From contig NC_084796.1 in the NCBI RefSeq assembly GCF_963169125.1, positions 218,822,448-218,886,447 of the forward strand: DNA of 64,000 nucleotides, given 5' to 3'. The notes beneath the pieces were generated by a model. That model did not search any database, was not told the DNA's origin, and was given only the letters and a program-made list of their open reading frames with translations. A program made the translations under genes and the position numbers. Below, one piece after another: positions 48,483-60,959 of this stretch. This stretch comes from Humulus lupulus. Its lineage: Eukaryota; Streptophyta; Magnoliopsida; Rosales; Cannabaceae. Positions within the stretch are counted from its first letter, which is position 1. The number at the start of each line of letters is the position of its first letter.

Positions 48483-48959
48483 TTTTTACCTCGGGGCTGC
48501 GTCCCTCTATTGTTTGTAACTATTTTTATTTATGCCCGTAGGGCTGATACAATTTTTTTTTTTTTATAAACTTACATATGCTTTACATTTCTTGGCTCGA
48601 AATATTTTGCATATTTTATATTGATGAATCATTTATGTTTATTTATTCATACAAACATAGTGTGGATTTAGGCTCGAGACTCGATGCATTCATGCATCGT
48701 TTGCTCAAATTATCTGCTTCCGATCTCGTTATTTATCAAGGTCGGATATTACTTTAACCATGAATCTGAAAGTTCTCACATGGTATGTAACGTGACTGGT
48801 TTAGTTATATCTTTTTGCTTAGTTACTTTTCCTCATCCTCGGTTATCTCCCCGAGGTTATGAGTTCGAAACTATTTTTCTTTAAGATATTCCAGCCTCGA
48901 TCTCGACTTATTTCGAAGTAGGTTTAAATTCCAACTTGTCGATTAGTTTTAGCTGGTTT

Positions 48960-49150
48960 GTTCCAAACCTATTAAGTTTGCACATCTAGTTAAATCCAAA
49001 CGTTATTATCTTTTGATAATTTGGTTGTCCAAACTATCTAAGCTCGCGTATCTGGTTATGTCCAAATACTTTTATGTTTTTGATAATTTGGTTATGTCCA
49101 AACTATCTAAGCTCGCGTATCTGGTTATATCCAAATACTTTTATGTTTTT
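48960..49150. repeat. 3' tandem repeat of element B
   Basis: Two to three units of about 65 bp containing GATAATTTGGTTATGTCC and AGCTCGCGTATCTGG, homologous to A's array but with fewer copies. 49160-49365 is non-coding 3' sequence. Confidence 0.8.
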
Positions 49151-49365
49151 ATTTTTATTTTTTATTTTTTAAATCAATGGTATATATACCAATGATGCCC
49201 CCTTAATATCCTATGAGTGTGACCATAGGTTATTAAATTAAGAGAGATTGCAAAAATAAAAAGAGATAACATATTGAACGAAATAGATCTTTATTTGATG
49301 GAATTCAAAAGCAAACAAACTACTACAGATAATCAATCATGGTTACAAGCAACACACTTCCTACA

Positions 49366-52300
49366 CTACTGATAGTAAGGTCTAAGGTGTTCGCCATTCC
49401 ATGCTCGCGGTACCAAGCTCCCGTCCAATCTCGCAAGTTTGTACACACCGGGCCGAATGACTGACTCTATCTGGTACGGTTCTTCCCAATTCGGCCCGAG
49501 CACTCCAGCTGCCGGATCTCGCGTTGCCAAAAATACGTGTCTCAACACCAGATCTCCCATTCCGAACTTTCGATCTCGAACCCTCTTGTTGAAATACCCG
49601 GTAGTTCGCTACTGGTAGGCGGCGTTTCTTAACTAAGCCTCTTCTCGTTTTTCTTCAATCAAGTCTAAGGTCTCCTGGAGCTGAGTGTGGTTTGAACTTT
49701 GATCGTAAATCTGAGTTCGGATCGTTGGGATTTCAACCTCGATGGGCAACATTGCCTCGCAACCATATGCTAGAGAGAACGAGGTATGTCCTGTTAATGT
49801 TCGAGATGTGGTCCTATATCCCCATAGGACTTGGGGCAATTCTTCGGGCCACCGTCCCTTCGCCTCCTCCAACTTTTTCTTCAGAGAACTTTTGAGAGTT
49901 TTGTTCACAGCCTCGACCTGGCCATTCACTTGAGGATGAGCTACTGATGAAAAACTCTTTATTATGCCGTTCTTTTCACAAAAGTTGGTGAACAAGTCGC
50001 AATCGAACTGGGTTCCGTTGTCGGATACGATCTTCCTCGGCACCCCATATCGGCACACGATGCTTTTTACTACAAAATCAAGGATCTTTTTTGAAGTTAT
50101 AGTTGCCAATGGTTCAGCCTCCGTCCACTTCGTGAAGTAATCCACGGTGACTACAGCATATTTTACTCCGCCTTTGCCAGTCGGGAGAGAGCCTATGAGG
50201 TCGATGCCCCATACCGCGAAAGGCCATGGGGAAGTCAACATGGTCAGCTTGGATGGTGGAGCTCGAGGAATCGTGGCGAATCTCTGGCATTTTTCGCATT
50301 TCTTCACGTACTCGAAAGAATCCGTTTTAATAGTTGGCCAGAAATATCCTTGGCGTATGATCTTCTTGGATAGGCTATGCCCCTCGGTGTGATCTCCGCA
50401 GAACCCTTCATGAATTTCTTCAATGATCTTCTTAGCTTCGGGCGGGGTTATGCACCGAAGTAACGGCATGGAATATCCCCTTCTGTATAGCTTTCCGTCC
50501 AAAATGGTGTAACGGGGAAGTTGATACATCAACTTTCGAGCCTGGTTCGGGTCTCTTGGAAGGACTCCGTTCTCGAGATATTCAACTATTGGGGTCATCC
50601 AGGTAGGTTCTGTTTCGATCATACACACATCTTCCTCCTCTGGATCATTAATGCTAGGTGACGATAGGTGTTCTATGGGCACAATGTTCAGTTCTTCATT
50701 TTCAGCGGATGTGGCGAGCCGAGCTAAGGCATCTGCATTTGAGTTCCACTCGCGGGGAACCTGTTCGATGGTATAAAATTCGAAACATTCCAATGCGGAT
50801 TTTGCCTTTTCCAAATAAGCTACCATTCTCGTGTCGCGAGCCTGGTATTCTCCCAAGATTTGATTTACCACAAGCTGGGAATCACTGTAGCAATGTATAG
50901 CTCTAGCTTTGAGCTCCTTTGCTATACGAAGTCCTGCGAGTAAAGCCTCGTATTCAGCCTCACTATTCGACGCTTTGAAACCAAATCTTAAGGCAGAATG
51001 AAATCTGCTCCCTGCGGGGGTAACCAAAATGACCCCTGCCCCCGCTCCATTTTCATTTGATGAGCCGTCGACGTAAAGTTTCCACAACTCGTGGGCCGGG
51101 GTTATTACCTCGTCGTCGGCTATGCCAGTACATTCCACTATAAAGTCCGCCAACGTCTGTGCCTTAATGGTCGTTCTCGGGTGGTAGGTGATCTCGAACT
51201 GTCCGAGCTCAACAGCCCATTTAAGAAGTCGACCTGAAGCTTCTGGTTTAGACAAGACTTGCATAAGTGGTTGGTCAGTCAGCACATGGATGGGATGCGC
51301 CTGAAAGTAGGGGCGGAGTTTACGAGACGAATGAATTAAACTGAGTGCGAGCTTCTCCATCAATGGGTATCTTGACTCTGCCCCCATTAATCTTTTACTG
51401 ATGTAGTAAACGGGTCTTTGCACCTTCTCTTCTTCTCGAACGAGCACTGCGCTTATTGCGTGTTCGGTGGTTGAAAGGTATAGGTATAGTATTTCTCCCA
51501 TTTCAGGTTTTGACAGGATGGGTGGTTCCGCAAGGTGCTTTTTGAGCTCCTGAAAGGCCAGCTCGCATTCCTCCGTCCATTCAAATTTCTTACCTCCTCT
51601 CAATAAGTTGAAAAATGGAAGACCACGATCCGTAGATTTCGAGATGAATCTGCTTAGGGCTGCCATCCTGCCAGTCAAACTTTGGACATCTTTGTGCCTT
51701 CGAGGTGAGGGCATGTCAATCAGGGCCTTGATCTTGTCAGGGTTAGCCTCGATTCCACGAGAGTTCACAATAAAGCCTAGGAATTTTCCTGAAGACACCC
51801 CAAAAGTGCACTTCTGAGGATTTAGCTTCATGTTGTATTTCCGGAGTATGCCGAAGCACTCTTCGAGGTCATCAACATGGTTCTTGTTGAGTTGAGATTT
51901 GACAAGCATGTCATCGACATAAACTTCCATGTTGTTTCCTATTTTTTATGAAAACATCATGTTCACGAGCCGCTGATATGTGGCCCCAGCATTCTTGAGC
52001 CCGAATGGCATGACATTATAGCAGTATAGCCCATTATCCGTGATGAAGCTCGTATGTTCTTGGTCGGGGGCATGCATGGGAATCTGGTTATATCCAGAAT
52101 AGGCATCCATGAAGGACATCAGACCATGCCCCGCCGTGGCATCCACGAGCTGGTCAATCCTTGGCAACGAAAAACAGTCTTTTGGGCAAGCTTTGTTGAG
52201 ATCTGAGTAGTCAATACAGGTTCGCCACGTCCCATTGGGCTTTGGGACCAACACCGGATTGGCTACCCAGTCAGGGTAAAAGGCATCCCTAATGAATCGG

Positions 52301-52497
52301 CTTGCCTTTAACCTGTCAACCTCCTCCTTTAGTGCTTTCTTTCTATCTTCGTTCAGCTGTCTTCGCTTTTGTTGCTTCGGGGGGAAGCTTTTTTCTATAT
52401 TCAGTGCGTGGCTTGCTATACTTGGACTTATTCCCACCATGTCCGAGTGCGACCACGCGAAGACATCCTGGTTTTTCTTCAAAAAGCAAATTAATTG
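49366..52497 (-). pseudogene. pol: pol of element B: reverse transcriptase, two RNase H domains, integrase
   Basis: Starts right after the conserved UAG. The reverse transcriptase YVDD is at 51921-51910, and the long open stretch 51930-49636 holds the rest of it, RNase H, the archaeal-type RNase H (LYVDGSSNENG) and integrase. The HHCC zinc domain is intact (CEKCQRF). The DDE region is present (WGIDLIG, SDNGTQF, NGQVEAVNK). The last part is open at 49560-49366, ending EHLRPYYQ. Stops at 51948-51946 (GAA to TAA) and 49635-49633 (CAG to TAG), plus one just after, interrupt it. It is otherwise the better preserved pol of the two. Confidence 0.92.
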
Positions 52498-52500
52498 CTA
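52492..52500 (-). promoter_or_regulatory. Conserved UAG-CAA-UUA between gag-pro and pol (candidate readthrough stop), element B
   Basis: The minus strand reads TAGCAATTA with TAG at 52500-52498, in frame between DETK and QLICFLKKNQD. Same sequence and position as 6202-6210 in A. Confidence 0.5.
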
Positions 52501-55500
52501 TTTTGTCTCATCTTGGAGGTGTTTTCCGACCTTCACCTTTTTCGAGGGATCGGCTTCCTCGAGCTGAATTTCTTCGAGCTCCTCTAAAGGTTCGAGGTCA
52601 ACTTTCTCCTCAATCCTTGGATCAATCTCTTCGTCAATCTCTAAGACCGTTTCGTCTTTGTTTTGAATGATGGCAAGTGCTTGTGCGCTCGTCTGTTTCT
52701 TTCCTCTCAAGGAGATGCTGTAGCATTCCCTCCCTGCTAATTGATCTCCCTTCAATGTTCCGACTCCGCTGGAGGTCGGGAACTTAAGGGCCAGATGCCT
52801 TACTGATGAAACTGCCCCCAGCCCGACCAGGGCGGGTCTCCCGAGCAGCACATTGTAGGCTGATGGTAAGTCTACTACCACGAACTCCATCATCTTGGTT
52901 GCCGAGACTGGGTAGTCTCCCAAGGTCATGGGGAGCTCGATGGATCCCATGCAGGCGGTCCCTTCTCCTGAAAATCCGTATAAAGTAGTTGCACATGCTT
53001 TCAGGTCGCGAAGGGAGAGTCCCATCTTTTCGAGGGTTGCTTTATAAAGAATGTTGACTGAGCTCCCATTGTCTATGAGAACTCGGTGGACCCTTTTATT
53101 GGCCAGCTAGAGAGTGATGACCAGTGGATCATGGTGAGGAAACTAGACATGGGACGCGTCTTCCTCAGTGAGGTTATTGGTTGTGTTTCAATCCTCTAGC
53201 TTTTTGGAGCCCTAGGTTCGGGTTCATAAGGAGACGCATCCCCAGTTTTCAGCTCGTTAACGTATCTCTTTTGGGCATTCCTGCCTACTCCTGCGGGATG
53301 AGGCCCTCCCGAGATGGTTATTACATCCTCTCCATCTATCGGTGGGGGCCTATCTTCTTCCCGAGCTCGGGAATTATTGTTTTGTGCCATCGGAGGCGCG
53401 GCTACTATCTGGCTCGCGGCCGCCTGACTAGTACTCTGGTTTTTGACATATTGTCGGAAGTAACCTCTCAAGATCAATCCTTCAATCTCGTCCTTCAGTT
53501 GTCGACATTCATCAGTTGTATGCCCGGTGTCTTTGTGAAATCGGCAATACTTACTGGAGTCCTTCTTGGATTTTTGATTTCTCATCGGGTCCGGACGCCT
53601 AAAGGGGACCTGGTTTTCATTAGCCACGTATATGTTCTCCCGAGACTCATTGAGCTCGGTGTATACTCTATACACGGAGAAATATCTCTCCCCTTTCTTT
53701 TTCTTTCCTCCCTCGGCTTCAGGGTTACTCCCTTCGTTCTTTTTCCTCTTGGAGGGGTTTTCCGCGACAGGATTTGGAGCTGCTAGGTCCGCCGAGGTTG
53801 AGGCAGAGTTGACGTTTATCATTGTAGTTTCGAGCTGGGAAGTCACATTAAGTGTCGACCTCGCTTCCTCTACATTGACAAACCTCTGCGCTCGTCTGTT
53901 AAACTCGGTTATGGACCTCAATGGTTTTCTTTGCATGTCGTCCCAAAGGGCACTCCCCGGCATTACGCCGGCTTGGACAGCCATTAGGTGCCCACTGTCA
54001 TCTACGTTCCGAGCTCGGGCGACTTCCAGATTAAACCTTGTTAGGTAACTTTTTAGTGTTTCGCCCGGTTGTTGTCGAACGTTAGTTAAGGTTGATTCCT
54101 CTGGTCTGACCCCCATCATCGCTCTGAACTTCTTCTTAAAGTCTTTAGACAACTACCCCCAAGAAGTTATCGAGTGTCTCTTATATTTTTCGAACCAGCT
54201 TTTGGCAGGTCCTGTTAATGATGCTGGAAATAACATGCATCTGAGCTCGTAACCCACGTTACTGGCTCTCATTATGGTGTTGAACGTGCTCAGATGACTA
54301 TACGGGTCGGTCTTTCCTTCGAACGTTGGGACGTGAGGGATCCGAAACCCTTGAGGAAATGGAGTATTGGAAATATGGGGAGCAAACGGTTCGAGCTCCT
54401 CGTCAGAGTCTTCATATCGATCATTCTCTTGCTCATTTTTCAAAAGCCTAAAGGCCTTTTCAAGCTGATCGATTCTTTCTTGGACTGGGTCCGCAAGGGG
54501 TACTGTCTGGAATCGGTTGTCATCGATCATAATTCCAGGCTCGCACCTCCGCAAGGGATCTCTACGCCTATTCAAGCGATCCCTCAGGTCTGGATTTATT
54601 GGGTCACCATTACCTCGACTTTGATTCAGGTGCTCTCGTAGGTCGGGACGATTTCTGCGGTTTCCAGTATTCTTACGACCTCGGTCATGCTTGCTGACCG
54701 ACCTGGTATCTCCATAATCATCACTGGTAAAACTCGTCGCATGGTTATTTCGTGATGGATTCTTTCCATGTCGCCTCGTCTCCGCCGTACAAGACCGAGA
54801 TGTTTGACTTTTTTTAGATGGGGCGCCTCTCCGCTCCTGGAAAGCCTCCCCATTTCCTTGTCTTCCTCCCGCACGCCTTTCGCCCTGATCTCGAATTGGT
54901 TGAGCATTCCTGCGGGGGGTGAATGATATCTTATAGGTGATGGAGGGAACCGTATGGGTGACGGTGGCTGCCATCCATGTCGCGGCCTAGACGGTCCAGA
55001 ATTTTCCCGAGATGGGTCGGTCGCATTTGGTGCGCTCCCAGGTATTTGAGTCCGAGCCTCTGCAGGGATTCGGTTGTTCTCAGTTCCCGCAGGAACTTCC
55101 ACAGGCAGGTTAGCCGGGGCCCTTGCCCGAGTATTTCTCTGAGGCCTAGGGGGAGCGGATGGCTCTGCTAGTGCCGGAGGTTGAGTTGGCCTCCTTGTGG
55201 CAGCATCTTTTCGTGGGCGCCCACGGGGTCTACGGGGAGGAACGTGTACGTCCTTTGGAGGAGGAACTTGGTTTTCGCGCGGAGGCGGGGGCTGAGCCAC
55301 CTGCGCCTCTGCGGCTATCCTTGCCAACTCCTCATTCCGTTTGTTGGCCTCTGCCAATTGCTGCTTCAATTGTCGGTTTTCAAGTTCCACAATGGGAACA
55401 TACCGCTCAGGATTGTAATACATATCCTCATCCCTTGGTGGAGCAGGTGGTCCCCGGGAATCAGAAGATCCACTTCTTTCTTCAACATCCGGGTTTTCCA

Positions 55501-55564
55501 TTGGTTGTTTCCCAGGATGTCTTGGGTAATTTTCTTCAGTAACGTCCTGATTATTAGTGGCCAT
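52498..55564 (-). pseudogene. gag-pro: gag-protease region of element B
   Basis: ATG at 55564 (MATNNQDVTEENYPRHP). The proline-rich N-terminus stays open to about 54920, where one base is missing in a C run compared with A. The gag domain is at about 54330-54000, with a stop at 54155-54153 (CAG to TAG). The zinc knuckle has its first Cys (YCRFHKDTGHTTDEC). The protease DNGS motif is at about 53090-53050. Further CAG to TAG stops are at 53198-53196, near 53145 and near 53108. The protein ends at the UAG 52500-52498. Roles as in element A. Confidence 0.9.
54918..54924 (-). other. Frame break in element B gag
   Basis: Relative to A (CGCCACCCCGCATGAAC), B has one base fewer over its C run (plus strand CTGCGGGGGGTGAATG). 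This moves the downstream gag out of frame. Confidence 0.6.
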
Positions 55565-55593
55565 GACTTACTCAGGGATGAATGCTTAAGGCT

Positions 55594-55611
55594 CTCAATG
55601 AAAGCACCAAA
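55594..55611 (-). other. Candidate primer binding site of element B
   Basis: The minus strand reads TTTGGTGCTTTCATTGAG two bases inside the 5' LTR, identical to A. Confidence 0.5.
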
Positions 55612-55612
55612 C

Positions 55613-56408
55613 TGTTGACGCCGTTTTTCGTCAACCGTGAAAGAAGAGCATGTAAACAACAAACAGTGATGGCCAATATAAATATGATAATACAAAACAC
55701 AATTTTTACGTGGTTCAGCAGTTAAATCTGCCTAGTCCACGAGTCTTTGTTATTAAACTCAAGATGATCTCTGAAAATTCTTCAAGTATGAATTCTTCAG
55801 AGATTTCTCTCAAGATTCAGAGATTCGGTCCCTTACAATGGTGCATGACCTCTCTATTTATAGAGAAGATTGCAGAATACTATCCCACATATTTTGGGTA
55901 GTTACTCTTTTTGTGCAAATAAATCAAATGGCCTTAAATGCCTGTAATCCGATATAAAAGGAAACGTCCCCTGAAGACCAGGGGGCGTATAACTAATCAA
56001 ATAATATCCCATGATTTTAGGGGATTTACAGTAATAAATGTAGACCACGTCTCTTATAGACAACACTTTAAGATATTCAAGGTTATTATCATATATCACC
56101 AAGGCCTTATTCTCCCAGGTCTCACATCAACTTTCGAGCTAATAACATCTCCCGAGGTCACATGGCTTTCGAGATCGTACGCGCGTCAGGCTCGGAACCC
56201 ATGATCCGAGGTCATCCCTGAGGACAGATGCATCTCGGGAGCTACCCTTCGAGATCGTGTGGATTTCGAGGCCACCATATTCGAAGTCATCTCAGCTTTG
56301 CAGGCTCGATGTCTAGTCTTGGAACATACTTCAGACTTTACGAGTTCATTCGCTGCGAATCCAGCTTTCGAGGTCACATTTATCATGGCTCGAAATCTGG
56401 GTATAACA
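55613..56408 (-). repeat. 5' LTR of element B
   Basis: 796 bp. The plus strand begins TGTTGACGCC and ends GGGTATAACA. TATA box on the minus strand at 55854-55862. Confidence 0.95.
55854..55862 (-). promoter_or_regulatory. LTR TATA box of element B
   Basis: The minus strand reads TATAAATAG within CTCTATAAATAGAGAG, as in element A. Confidence 0.8.
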
Positions 56409-56413
56409 TATAC
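56409..56413. repeat. Target site duplication of element B, right copy (TATAC)
   Basis: Matches 44242-44246. Confidence 0.9.
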
Positions 56414-58260
56414 GATAATTAAAAAAAATTATACTTTTACGGTTATTTTTATTTTGTTCCATTTTTATATTATGATTTTTCTTACTTTTACATTAAAATA
56501 GAATATTTATTTTCATTTTTACGGTCTAAACCCTTTTCCTTTGTTTCTGTAGTTTTTCATGCTCAATTTTCTTTGGTTTTAAACACTTCATCGTTCTCTC
56601 TTCTCTCCTTTTTCACATTTGTTGGGCAAGCTTGCAACTACACAGAGCACAACCACCACCATGACCCCCCTCTTTCTCTCTTCACCATGACCCCTCTGCT
56701 GACTTTTCAAACCGTTTCATCGGCAAGGTTGCAACCACATAGATTTCAACCCTCTATTTCTTCTTTTCTCTTCGGCAACCACCACCATGATCCGTCAAAT
56801 TTTGAGAATGTATCATCCCAAGTAGTGCGTCTCCTCATGGCTTTGGTGTCCCTGAGTTACTCTTCGAGCTGCTCTTTATGGCTTCTATTTTTGTGAGTTG
56901 TTTTCATGCCCATGGCTTTACTTTACTCTCCAAGAAATATTACACTCTTCATGAATTTATGGTTCTAGTATTCCAATTTGTTTGCTATTGTGGACCACTA
57001 GATGTTCGTTGAATTGTCTCAATGGATAGGATTATGTGTTTGAGTTCTTTTGGGCACAATTTGTTTTTGCAATGTATTTTTTTATGATCCTCAACCAAAG
57101 CCTTAACTTGTTGATTTGAGTCCTTAATATTAGCAACTCATCTGTTGGTACTCTATTTCTCTACACAATTGATTTTATTGGAGGCATAATAAAGCTACGA
57201 TCCTCACTATCATAAAAAAATTCAGGTTTAGTTTTGGGGTTTAATTTGAACATGGGATTTGGGAGTCAGATGGGACATTTAAGTTGATCTTTAACCTGTC
57301 CATTGAAAAGAAGAAAAGGGTTGGTAGTATTTTGGCTTAATTAGCTAGATGACAGGGAACATTGAATATATATATACAAATACATATATTGTTGCATAAC
57401 ATTTATAGGATTACGATTATAAGAAGGGAAATGATACAGGTTTATTTAGATTGACACAATGACCAATGTCGTATATGTGGTGTGTGTATTTAGAATGATT
57501 GTTTAGTTGATACAAATGATACCAACTAAATACATATGAAATATCACAATGGTAATGCTTACTAGAAAAAACATGTGGATTCTCATCAGTTATGGGATAG
57601 ACAATTTTCCAAAAACAACTTTAAATAATGTCAAAAAGATTATTATGCAACATTAGTTTAGATTAGTCCATAGCTTTGATTAATTTGCCACCTTTTAGCG
57701 ATTGGCCTTAGTTTGGAAGTAGGACTATTTCTTTTTTGTACTTGTTTGACACGTTGGAGAAGCGTAATTCCCTTTTTTTTGTTAGTCAGCAACTTATAGT
57801 ATGAAGACACCATCGTAAGAAACAAATTTGGCAAAAAAAATCATGACTATGACTAGAGTACCCATAGTTATTTTTTACACTTGCATTTATTTTTTCTTAT
57901 TTTGCTGCCACCTTTTGGTTTGTATCAATTGTTAACTTTGTAAATGAGTTTTGGTGCTCTGTGATATAGAGTTCATAGTAGTATTAGTGGGCATCTTGGT
58001 ATGCATAATTGCACAATCTTAAGCTCAAAGTAGTCATGTGTAGGAACTCTACAAGAAGACCTGATAGTCATTAGATTTTTTTTAAAAAGTACTTGTACAT
58101 GTAAGTTTTGTACTCTGTATGTTTTGCTTCTTGGATCATAAATCATGATTTAATGTATATTATTATTGGTTTTAGGGATACTTTTAGGGTATGTTGTTTT
58201 TCGGATTAATTTGACTTATGTTTTTTATTTATTATTATTTTATTTTATTTTTTTGTGCAG
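56414..58260. other. AT-rich stretch, no clear gene
   Basis: Includes a serine/histidine-rich open frame (56573-56896) that I do not recognise and consider chance. It probably holds decayed upstream exons or introns of the Ulp1-like exon that follows, but none can be defined. Confidence 0.4.
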
Positions 58261-58405
58261 AAATAGTGCGGTATACATGTTCTCATTTGCTCAGTATTTC
58301 ATTGGCGAGAAGGAGATTCCGAGAACTGATTTTGATGTTGAATGTCGTAGATTTAGGCTTGCTTATTATTTAATATACTCATATTATGTAGATGATCTAG
58401 GGTAA
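58261..58405 (+). pseudogene. Ulp1-like protease C-terminal exon fragment
   Basis: A TTTTTGTGCAG acceptor precedes a frame reading NSAVYMFSFAQYFIGEKEIP, then FDVECRRFRLAYYL, ending at TAA 58403. In plant Ulp1-type transposon proteases this block follows DCG at the active-site Cys; here the Cys position is Ser (NSAV for DCGV). It is short and isolated from the rest of the enzyme, so a relic. The family match is from pattern memory and moderate. Confidence 0.4.
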
Positions 58406-58489
58406 AGGAAATTATGAGATTGATAATTGAGTATATGATTGATTAGTTTTTTTTTTGTTTTGGTTCCTTTTAACTTAAACTATTTATCT

Positions 58490-59935
58490 AGTGCAACCCA
58501 AATTCATGTGTTAAATACAAGACCAATACTACCTCTTGCAACCCAATGCAACTAAAGTAATTTTTTTCTTGAAAAGAAAACATATTTTAAACAATTTGCT
58601 ATGCAAATAACACAACTTAAAAAACTTCATTTCCAAATTAAGGTTGCAGATGTTACAACATAATGATGTGCCAAAGTGGTCGAAGATATTGCCAAAGAGG
58701 TTGTTCCTGATGTTCCAAAGGTTGCAAACATTACAGCAACACATGTTGTACCTCATGCAACCCACCCACTGCAACCTCATATGCAAGCTCAATAAATCTA
58801 AAACAACCTCAAATCAAAGCCCTTACAACTCAATGCAACCATGATAACTTAAAAACTCATTGGGGAATTTCATTCTAATGCAACTTATGCAACATCAAAT
58901 GCAAGCCTAATGCAACCCAATAAAACAAATTTTAAGGACCCATTTGCAAATTTTAGTTTAATTAAGCAAATATTGCAACATCATTATGCAACATAATACA
59001 ATTTCAAATGCAAATTACAACATGCAACCTCAAATGTAATGAAATCAACTTAAGCAACATCATTACGCAACTTAATCATCATTATGCAACTCATGCAATC
59101 CAGTGCAACCTCAAACGCAAGCTCATGCAACTCCAAATAACCCACTACAACCTCAAATGAAAGCTTATGCAACCAAATGCAAGCCCAATAAAAACCTCAT
59201 GCAACCTAATGCAACATAAAGTAACTTTAAAAAGTCATTTGCAAATTTATCTTTATGCAACTCATGCAATCCAAAACAACCTCAAATGCAAGCCCAACGC
59301 AACCTAAAACAGCCTACTGCAACTCATGCAAGCTAAAATAACACATGCAAAACAATGCAACCTAATGCAAATTCATGCAACTCAATGCAATTTTAAATGC
59401 AACCTAAAGCAACCCAAATACAATTTTAGAAAATTAAACAACCCATTGCAACCTTAAATGCTAGCCCATGCAACCCAATGCAATTCAAGGTAACTTAAAA
59501 GAACCCATGAAAACTCATATGCAACTTAATGCAAACCATGACAACTTAAAAAACTCATGCTAATTTCTTTTTTATGCAATTCAAGTAATCCACCGCAATC
59601 TCAAATAAAAACTTAATGCAACTCTATGCAACCTAAAGCAACTTTAAAATGATAATACTCTAACTTCATTCTTATGCAACTCGTGCAATCCACTACAACC
59701 CCTATGTAACCTGAAAACAACTTTAAAAAACTCATTTTGAAATTCTATCCTTATGCAATTAATGCAACCTGAAATGAAAGTCCAATACAACCTAAAGCAA
59801 CTCACTACAATTTAAAACAACTTTAAAGAACCCTTTTGCAGATTGCAAAATATAATCCAATGCAACTGTTGTGCAATTTTCAAATGCAACCATCATGTTT
59901 TTCAAATGCAATCCAATGCAACCCCATATCGAGTA
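58490..59935. repeat. TGCAA-rich degenerate array, about 1.45 kb
   Basis: Short phrases such as ATGCAACC, CTCATGCAAC, CAATGCAACC and AATGCAAGCCC recur every 8-20 bases without a fixed period. It starts and stops fairly sharply. It has no long open frame; the short frames in it are repeat by-products. Confidence 0.8.
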
Positions 59936-60601
59936 CATGTGAACTAGCCATTAATAGAGGAAAGCCACATGAAATGTAACATATTATTCATATACATTAC
60001 ACTTTAACTTTGGCTCTATTTTCATCTACGTTGAATCAAATTGTATTATTTGGTTCATTTTCCATATAGATATAGGTAGCTATACCAAAGCTAGTAAGAC
60101 TTTTTCTTATTCTTCTTCTTCTTTCCTTTTAAATATTCTATCTCACAATGATCATGATGGTTTTCTTTTTTTCACTGTACAAAATTATTCTCAGACCATG
60201 AATTTTCTGTATTTTTATTTGTTGATTCATTTATTTGTATTTTTATTTTGATACAAAAACAAAAACAACCCCAAAGGAAATTGTCACAACCTCTTGACTG
60301 ACCTGACCATACTAGTTTTGGTATTGTTCTAAATGGAGTTTCAAGCAGAAATTAACTAAACTTACATCAAAGAAATGAGGGTTTTAAATCTATCAGTTGT
60401 GACCGCATGTACTTGATAATGTTCACTTATATATTCAGCTCTATTTAAAACTTTTGGTAGAATAGAAAATAATAATAATAATGACACCTATTATTGAAGA
60501 GCTTCTGCTATACAACAAAACACTACTAGCTATAACTATTTTGTTGTCTTTATCGGAAGATCACTCAAACTTTGATTTATATTACAATGAAGAAGCAAGT
60601 G

Positions 60602-60620
60602 ATGATGATGATGATGATGT
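60602..60620. repeat. (GAT)n microsatellite
   Basis: Six tandem GAT units in otherwise non-coding sequence. 59936-60959 shows nothing else recognisable. Confidence 0.85.
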
Positions 60621-60959
60621 CATTTCACATCATTAGGTTTCCAACTTTAATGACTACATCCTTTGCTCAAATCTATATTTTCTAAACGAGGAGGAGAGCT
60701 CTGGCAATGGCTGTCACCATCATCATTATTGGACATCAATTTCTAGTTGCTTTACAATGCTCTAGCAATGTTTGTCATTGGAGTTAGAGGAGAAGATAGC
60801 TCCACAATAATCTTCAGACTAGTTTTTAAAGCAAGCTGTATTTTTGCAAAAGAATATTTAAAATTTTACATTAAGTCGTATAATTGAAGAAAGTTTCTAT
60901 TAACCGTATTTTTCAATTATAACTTTACAATATCCGTAAAAATAAAATCCCAAAAAAAA

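Larger units (their letters stand above)
44247..56408 (-). mobile_element. Element B: full-length Tat-lineage Ty3/gypsy retrotransposon, same family as A
   Basis: A complete 12,162-bp element on the minus strand with 796-bp LTRs (55613-56408 is 5', 44247-45042 is 3') and a TATAC duplication. By eye the LTRs differ at only about 8 positions (1 percent), so it is younger than A. Internal order and proteins match A. Coding is nearly complete but broken by stops at 54155-54153, 53198-53196, near 53145 and 53108, 51948-51946 and 49635-49633, and a 1-bp deletion near 54920. Confidence 0.95.

Noticed and set aside
56573..56896. 107-codon Ser/His-rich frame
   Set aside because: No signal, domain or exon context; composition follows local CACCA repeats.
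58490..59935. CRISPR-like or regular satellite array
   Set aside because: Spacing is irregular and there is no fixed repeat/spacer structure; the source is a plant nuclear genome.
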